Assembly (NCBI GenBank): GCA_023091665.1
Contig: JALJCQ010000006.1
Location: forward strand, 1,331,365 to 1,395,364
From: Pythium myriotylum
Taxonomy: Eukaryota > Oomycota > Peronosporomycetes > Pythiales > Pythiaceae
DNA length: 64,000 bases
Direction of reading: 5' to 3'
Shown piece by piece: positions 57,869 through 64,000 of the stretch (position 1 is its first letter; each line of letters opens with the position of its first letter). Made by a program: the position numbers and the translations under genes. Under the pieces are notes generated by a model, which was not told where the DNA came from, did no database searches, and saw only the letters and a program-made list of their open reading frames with translations.

Positions 57869-58243
57869 TGTTGGAAGGTCGCTTGGTTGGTGGGATGCAA
57901 AATGCAAAGTGAATTGATCGGGACTTAGTTCGCTACTGCTACCTCTAAGCCGTCTGTGTGTGTCCTACGCTACCATAATCAAATGTATGTCCTACCTATC
58001 GTAAACATATGCAAACATAAACTGACTTCGTGGATACTTCAACGAAGTCGATGGGTGGCGCTGGATTCAAACCAGAACCAGACGGAGAATCTTCCACATG
58101 TCGAATCTTCCACATGTCGAATCTTCCACATGTCGAATCTTCCACGGAGAATCTTCTGCAGGAGAATCTTCTACAGCCGAGCTTCAACTGCCGAGCTTCA
58201 ACTGGAATGATGACGCTGGGTTCGAGGCGCATCATCTTCAACA
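57869..58243 (-). repeat. copia-A LTR, minus strand (middle LTR of compound), 375 bp
   Basis: Long form with three 16-bp units and the 27-bp block, like 41763-42137. Both ends are exact: one abuts RT DNA of A12 (58244), the other abuts gag DNA of A11 (57868). Confidence 0.93.
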
Positions 58244-61200
58244 GAGTTCGCCGAGGTCGGACATCTCGAAGCGTTCGCTGAGTGCACGCTTGGTCGCCGT
58301 GAGCAACTCGAGGCTGTTGCAGGCGAGGATGAGGTCGTCGACGTAGATCACCACGAAGATCATCGCTGAGCCGCTCCGCTTGACGTACACGCAGTGGTCC
58401 ATCTCGCACTTGGTGAAGCCGACCTTGCGCATGAAGGCGTCGATGGTCTGGTTCCACATGCGTGGCGACTGCTTGAGACCGTAGAGCGAGCGCTTGAGCT
58501 TGCACACGTAGTCGGGGTGGTGCTGGTCGACGAAGCCTTCGGGCTGCTTCATGTAGATTTCTTCGTCGAGGTTGCCGTTCAGGAACGCCGTCTTGACATC
58601 CATCTGATGGATCATGAGCTTGTGTCGAGCGGCGATGCTGAGGATGGTGCGGATCGACGTGAACTTGGCGACGGGTGCGAATGTCTCTTCGAAGTCGATG
58701 CCGTACTTCTGCAGGAACCCCTTGGCAACGAGTCGAGCCTTGTACCGTTCGACGAGTCCTTCGGCGGTTTCTTTGACCTTGAACACCCACTTGCTGGTGA
58801 TGGCCTTGCGACCGACTGGCAAAGGGACTAGGTCCCAGGTCTCGTTCTTCTTGAGCGACTCAAGCTCGGAGTCGCAAGCTTCCTTCCAGTTGCTGGCGTC
58901 GTCGGATTCCATCGCCGACTTGAACGATGTCGGCAACTCTCCCCCTGAATTCACGACGAGAGCAAATTCTTCGTAATCCTGGTCTTCTCCCCCTTGTTCT
59001 TGCACGTCTTCGCCTTCTTCGTCTTCATCTTCTACGCCTTCCTCTTCGATCGACGTGAGCAGTGCAGACAGATCTTCGAGCGATGTCCTTGGACCTTGCG
59101 TGGGTGGTGGAGTCGCACCACTTGTGCGTCCAACACGTCCGTAGCGCTTCTCAACTGGCGGTTCAGCCAGGTTCTCGAGCGAGTGCGTGCGAGAGTGGCG
59201 CTTGGACCCTGGTGCGTAGTCGACATTCGGCTGCTGGGCCGATGCTGGTGCTGCTGGACGCTGCGACCGCTGGCCCTGTTGCCACTCCGGTCGCTCGTAG
59301 CTGCGCTGACTTGGTGCTGGTGAGGCTGGCTGCCCACCCATGTCTTCATCATCTTGGTTGTCGGTTGCTTCATCTTGATCTTCATCATCTTCATCGTCGC
59401 GGAACTCGACGGACTTGCTCCAGGGTTCTTCGCGCTTGCCATCGTCGAATGTGTCTTCCATGAACTGTGCGTCTCGACTGATGACGATCCGACCGGTTGC
59501 GATTTCTTCAAACCGATACGCCTTCTCGTGGTCCGAGTAGCCGAGGAACCGACACAAGATGGCTCGGGCGTCGAACTTCGACCGCTTCTCCTTGGGCACG
59601 TGGACGTACGCATGGCAGCCGAACACCTTGAAGTTGGCGAGCAAGGGCTTCTTCCCGTACCATTCTTCGTACGGCGACTTGTACAAGTCTTGAGCGCGGG
59701 TCGGAAGTCGGTTGCGAACTTCGACTGCAGTCATGACGGCTTCGCCCCAGTACTCGTCGGACAAGTTGGCATGGTGGAGCTTGCAACGACCACACTCACC
59801 GATGGTTCGGTTCATGCGCTCCGCCACACCGTTCAACTGAGGCGTGTATGGCGGCGTGACGTCGTGCTCGATGCCACGCTTGCGGCAGAACTTGGCAAGT
59901 TTGGCCGACTGGTACTCGCCGCCGCCGTCGGTTCGAAGCACCTTGACTCGACGACCGGTTTGGTTCTCGGCCCAGTTGACGAACTCGACGAACTTGTCGT
60001 AGACTTCGTCCTTGGACCGCATCAGGTACAACTTGCACAGTCGAGACTTGTCGTCGGTGAAGGTGGCGAAGTACTTCATGCCGCCGAAAGTCGGAGTCTT
60101 CATGGGGCCGGCCACATCGCTGTACACGACGTCAAGCAGATTCGCAGACCGCTTGGTCGTGCCCGACTGGAACTTGACGCGAGTCAGCTTGCCGAGTGCA
60201 CAGCCTTCACAGACCTCCCACTCCTGCACAGACCCGATATCGAGTCCGTCGGCGAGGTCCTTCTTGACGATGGCTTCGAGACCGCTGAAGCCGATGTGAC
60301 CGAGTCGGAGGTGCCACAGGTACGACTTGGACATGGCGCGACCTCGTCTTGTACTGGCGGCGTGGGCTGCTTCAATCGACACTGGAGACATGTTGAGCTT
60401 GAACAGACCCTTGCCGATTCGAGTGCCGATGGTCCGCTTGGCGCCCTTGAGCATGACAAAGCAACCGTCCTTGTCGAACGTCACGGGAGCAACGTCCTCC
60501 GTGAATCTTCCGACCGAGAACAGGTTGCGGCTGAGCTTGGGGATATGCCACACGTTGGTGAGCAAACCCTTCTTGACACCGCTTGGAGTCTTCATCGACA
60601 TGAGAATGTCTCCCACGCCGACCGCTTGGACCGTGCCATCATCGGCCAGATGCACGTCGACTGGGTCAATCTTCTTGTAGTTCATCATGAACTGCTTGGT
60701 TCGCGACATGTGCTGAGTCGCACCCGAGTCGACCAACCACGCCGTGGATTGACTCGACTTGCCTTGGGTCTCCCCGACCGAGAACAGGTACTCGCCGGGG
60801 TCTTCATCTCGCGCAAGGTTCGCTCGCTGGAACCGTTGCCGAGGGTTGCCGTTGCCGTTTCCGTTGCCGTTGCCGCCGGAGTTGCCGTTGCCGTTGCCGT
60901 TGCCGTTGTCCTTGACACGCGAGTGGCACTCCGCGGCCCAATGACCGATCTTGCCGCAGTAGTTGCACGTGCCAGTCTTCTTGACTGCACGGCCCTTGGG
61001 CTTCGCGTCACTTGTCATGAACGCCTGACCAAGCGTGGCTCCGTCGCCACCTTGCTCCTTGCGCTTCATGTCTTCATGGAGCAGCCGAGACGTCACGAGT
61101 TCCCACGTGAGCGCGTCGACACGCGACTCCAACGCCGTGATGAGGAACTGGTACGACTCGCTGAGACTGCCGAGAAGCGTGATCACCAAGTCGTCTTCGC

Positions 61201-61684
61201 TGACCGGAGCGCCGACTGCGTCGAGTTGCTCCGCCAGGGTCTTGAGCTTGTTGATGTGCGTGAGCACATCGTCACCTTCTTCCATCATGGTCGTGAAGAA
61301 ACGACGACGAAGAAAGAGCTTGTTGGCAAGGCTCTTCTTCTCGAAGTGTTCTTCCAGTCTTGACCATGCATCTTGCGCACCACTCGCCGACCGAACCAGC
61401 GGGAGCTGCGAGTCTTCCATCGCGAGACAGATCATCGCGAGCGCCTTGCGAGACTTCTTCTTGAAGAGGGCTCGGTCCGCGTCGGTCTGGCACTGCTCGA
61501 GTTTGACCTCTCCACAGACAACTTCCCAGACGTCGCGTTCTTCGAGCACCATCTGCATCTTGAACTTCCATGTGTGGAAGTTGGTTCCGTCGAACTTGTT
61601 GATGCGGGCTGGGGTGGTCGAATCCATGGCGAAGGCTGGGGAGGCGAAGTCGGTGGAGGCAGAGTCGGCTGGGCTTGGGCTCAT
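58244..61684 (-). pseudogene. copia-A12 Gag-Pol, truncated in RT
   Basis: Open minus-strand frame from the primer-site ATG at 61684 (primer site 61674-61688) through gag, protease, integrase, linker and RT including YVDD, ending at FEMSDLGEL where the middle LTR begins. No internal stop. RNase H and the end of RT are absent, so it would give a truncated polyprotein of about 1,145 residues. Confidence 0.92.
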
Positions 61685-61688
61685 AACC

Positions 61689-62036
61689 TGTTGGAAGGTC
61701 GCTTGGTTGGTGGGATGCAAAATGCAAAGTGAATTGATCGGGACTTAGTTCGCTGCTGCTACCTCTAAGCCGTCTGTGTGTGTCCTACCTATCGTAAACA
61801 TGTGCAAACATAAACTGACTTCGTGGATACTTCAACGAAGTCGATGGGTGGCACTGGATTCAAACCAGAACCAGACGGAGAATCTTCCACATGTCGAATC
61901 TTCCACATGTCGAATCTTCCACATGTCGAATCTTCCACGGAGAATCTTCTGCAGGAGAATCTTCTACAGCCGAGCTTCAACTGCCGAGCTTCAACTGGAA
62001 TGATGACGCTGGGTTCGAGGCGCATCATCTTCAACA
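61689..62036 (-). repeat. copia-A LTR, minus strand (compound element 5' LTR), 348 bp
   Basis: Short-middle form with three 16-bp units. Followed on its far side by the right duplication CTTCC (62037-62041). Plus-strand TGTGCAAACATAAAC shows one substitution against other LTRs. Confidence 0.93.
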
Positions 62037-64000
62037 CTTCCCGTACCATTCTTCGTACGGCGACTTGTACAAGTCTTGAGCGCGGGTCGGAAGTCGGTTG
62101 CGAACTTCGACTGCAGTCATGACGGCTTCGCCCCAGTACTCGTCGGACAAGTTGGCATGGTGGAGCTTGCAACGACCACACTCACCGATGGTTCGGTTCA
62201 TGCGCTCCGCCACACCGTTCAACTGAGGCGTGTATGGCGGCGTGACGTTCGTGCTCGATGCCACGCTTGCGGCAGAACTTGGCAAGTTTGGCCGACTGGT
62301 ACTCGCCGCCGCCGTCGGTTCGAAGCACCTTGACTCGACGACCGGTTTGGTTCTCGGCCCAGTTGACGAACTCGACGAACTTGTCGTAGACTTCGTCCTT
62401 GGACCGCATCAGGTACAACTTGCACAGTCGAGACTTGTCGTCGGTGAAGGTGGCAAAGTACTTCATGCCGCCGAACGTCGGAGTCTTCATGGGGCCGGCC
62501 ACATCGCTGTACACGACGTCAAGCAGATTCGCAGACCGCTTGGTCGTGCCCGACTGGAACTTGACGCGAGTCAGCTTGCCGAGTGCACAGCCTCCACAGA
62601 CCTCCCATTCCTGCACAGACCCGATATCGAGTCCGTCGGCGAGGTCCTTCTTGACGATGGCTTCGAGACCGCTGAAGCCGATGTGACCGAGTCGGAGGTG
62701 CCACAGGTACGACTTGGACATGGCGCGACCTCGTCTTGTACTGGCGGCGTGGGCTGCTTCAATCGACACTGGAGACATGTTTGAGCTTGAACAGGACCCT
62801 TGCCGATACGAGTGCCGATGGTCCGCTTGGCGCCCTTGAGAACGACGAAGCAACCGTCCTTGTCGAACGTCACGGGAGCAACCGTCCTCCGTGAATCTTC
62901 CGACCGAGAACAGGTTGCGGCTGAGCTTGGGGATATGCCACACGTTGGTGAGCAAACCCTTCTTGACACCGCTTGGAGTCTTCATCGACATGAGAATGTC
63001 TCCCACGCCGACCGCTTGGACCGTGCCATCATCGGCCAGATGCACGTCGACTGGGTCAATCTTCTTGTAGTTCATCATGAACTGCTTGGTTCGCGACATG
63101 TGCTGAGTCGCACCCGAGTCGACCAACCACGCCGTGGATTGACTCGACTTGCCTTGGGTCTTCCCGACCGAGAACAGGTACTCGCCGGGGTCTTCATCTC
63201 GCGCAAGGTTGGCTCGCTGGAACCGTTGCCGAGGGTTGCCGTTTCCGTTGCCGTTGCCGTTGCCGCCGGAGTTGCCGTTGCCGTTGCCGTTGTCCTTGAC
63301 ACGCGAGTGGCACTCCGCGGCCCAATGACCCGATCTTGCCGCAGTAGTTGCACGTGCCAGTCTTCTTGACTGCACGGCCCTTGGGCTTCGCGTCACTTGT
63401 CATGAACGCTTGGCCAAGCGTGGCTCCGTCGCCACCTTGCTCCTTGCGCTTCATGTCTTCATGGAGCAGCCGAGACGTCACGAGTTCCCACGTGAGCGCG
63501 TCGACACGCGACTCCAACGCCGTGATGAGGGGGAACTGGTACGACTCGCTGAGACTGCCGAGAAGCGTGATCACCAAGTCGTCTTCGCTGACCGGAGCGC
63601 CGACTGCGTCGAGTTGCTCCGCCAGGGTCTTGAGCTTGTTGATGTGCGTGAGCACATCGTCACCTTCTTCCATCATGGTCGTGAAGAAACGACGACGAAG
63701 AAAGAGCTTGTTGGCAAGGCTCTTCTTCTCGAAGTGTTCTTCCAGTCTTGACCATGCATTCTTGCGCACCACTCGCCGACCGAACCAGCGGGAGCTGCGA
63801 GTCTTCCATCGCGAGACAGATCATCGCGAGCGCCTTGCGAGACTTCTTCTTGAAGAGGGCTCGGTCCGCGTCGGTCTGGCACTGCTCGAGTTTGACCTCT
63901 CCACAGACAACTTCCCAGACGTCGCGTTCTTCGAGCACCATCTGCATCTTGAACTTCCATGTGTGGAAGTTGGTTCCGTCGAACTTGTTGATGCGAGCTA
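62037..64000 (-). pseudogene. copia-A13: N-terminal part of A10/A13 (gag to integrase), truncated by window
   Basis: Minus-strand integrase, pre-integrase, protease and gag down to about residue 30, where the window ends. Catalytic motifs are visible, but the frame is broken by small insertions near 62248, 62781, 62794, 62881, 63331 and 63760, and three extra bases lie near 63531. Belongs with 51183-53502 as one element. Confidence 0.88.

Larger units (their letters stand above)
53503..62036 (-). mobile_element. Compound copia-A element: three LTRs, two partial bodies
   Basis: On the minus strand: LTR (62036-61689), primer site, gag to mid RT (A12), LTR (58243-57869), gag lacking its start to RNase H (A11), LTR (53852-53503). 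The whole is flanked by the duplication CTTCC, so the outer LTRs were the ends used in one integration, or the inner structure changed after a simple insertion. Each body lacks exactly the part adjoining the middle LTR. Confidence 0.88.
50822..64000 (-). mobile_element. copia-A10/A13, minus strand, interrupted and running off the window
   Basis: 3' LTR 50822-51182, body 51183-53502 (RNase H back to late integrase), then a compound insertion 53503-62036 flanked by CTTCC, then the rest of the body 62037-64000 (integrase back to early gag). The 5' LTR lies beyond the window. It appears to be inserted in A9, which it cuts at 50821. Confidence 0.88.

Overview
This is repeat-only eukaryotic DNA, most likely from an oomycete. 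The organism call rests on three things: (1) both LTR families carry a near-perfect match to the oomycete core promoter (Inr YCAYTYY followed by CAWTTTNYY); (2) a captured host-gene segment has very short GT-AG introns of 57-71 nt; (3) the coding DNA is GC-rich. There is no sign of bacterial genes, operons, tRNA, rRNA or CRISPR. Almost everything from about 2.67 kb to the right edge belongs to two Ty1/copia (Pseudoviridae-type) LTR retrotransposon families, here called copia-A (about 1,455-1,459 aa Gag-Pol, LTR 332-375 bp, termini TGTTG...CAACA) and copia-B (LTR 355 bp, termini TATTA...TAATA). Both encode Gag with a CCHC knuckle, an aspartic protease, a DDE integrase, RT and RNase H in one frame, in copia order (integrase before RT).

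Layout. 1-2668: non-copia flank with a hypothetical minus-strand ORF and degenerate GACGTC-rich arrays. 2669-3200: an inverted scrap of copia-A RT. 3201-21967: copia-A1, split by copia-B1 (5871-19825, 5-bp target duplication AAGAT, LTRs identical by eye). B1 is itself interrupted twice: by a 1,449-bp intron-bearing host gene segment in gag (6514-7962), and by rearranged copia-A pieces in both orientations (10035-17775) plus a stub of a second B LTR. 21849-46516: a direct array of copia-A copies A4-A8 that share LTRs; a module of about 9.96 kb (A4+A5 plus a scrambled junction) is tandemly duplicated as A6+A7. A4, A5, A6 and A7 have complete Gag-Pol frames and look potentially autonomous. 46517-48578: B-LTR stub and a truncated minus-strand copia-B (B3). 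48579-50821: degenerate plus-strand copia-A (A9). 50822-64000: minus-strand copia-A (A10/A13) interrupted by a three-LTR, two-body compound element (53503-62036) flanked by the 5-bp duplication CTTCC.

How it works. Each intact element is predicted to be transcribed from the Inr in its 5' LTR, only about 41 nt (A) or 63 nt (B) before the LTR end. The first AUG of that short leader lies inside the primer-binding site GGTTATGAGCCCAAG, which is complementary to the anticodon arm of initiator tRNA-Met (copia-style half-tRNA priming). Start codon and primer site are therefore the same bases. The copia-A frame runs through the polypurine tract into the 3' LTR. The most unusual items are this start-codon/primer-site overlap, the spliceable in-frame host gene segment in B1 gag, repeated junctions where an exact LTR end abuts an internal site, and the compound element with its own target duplication.
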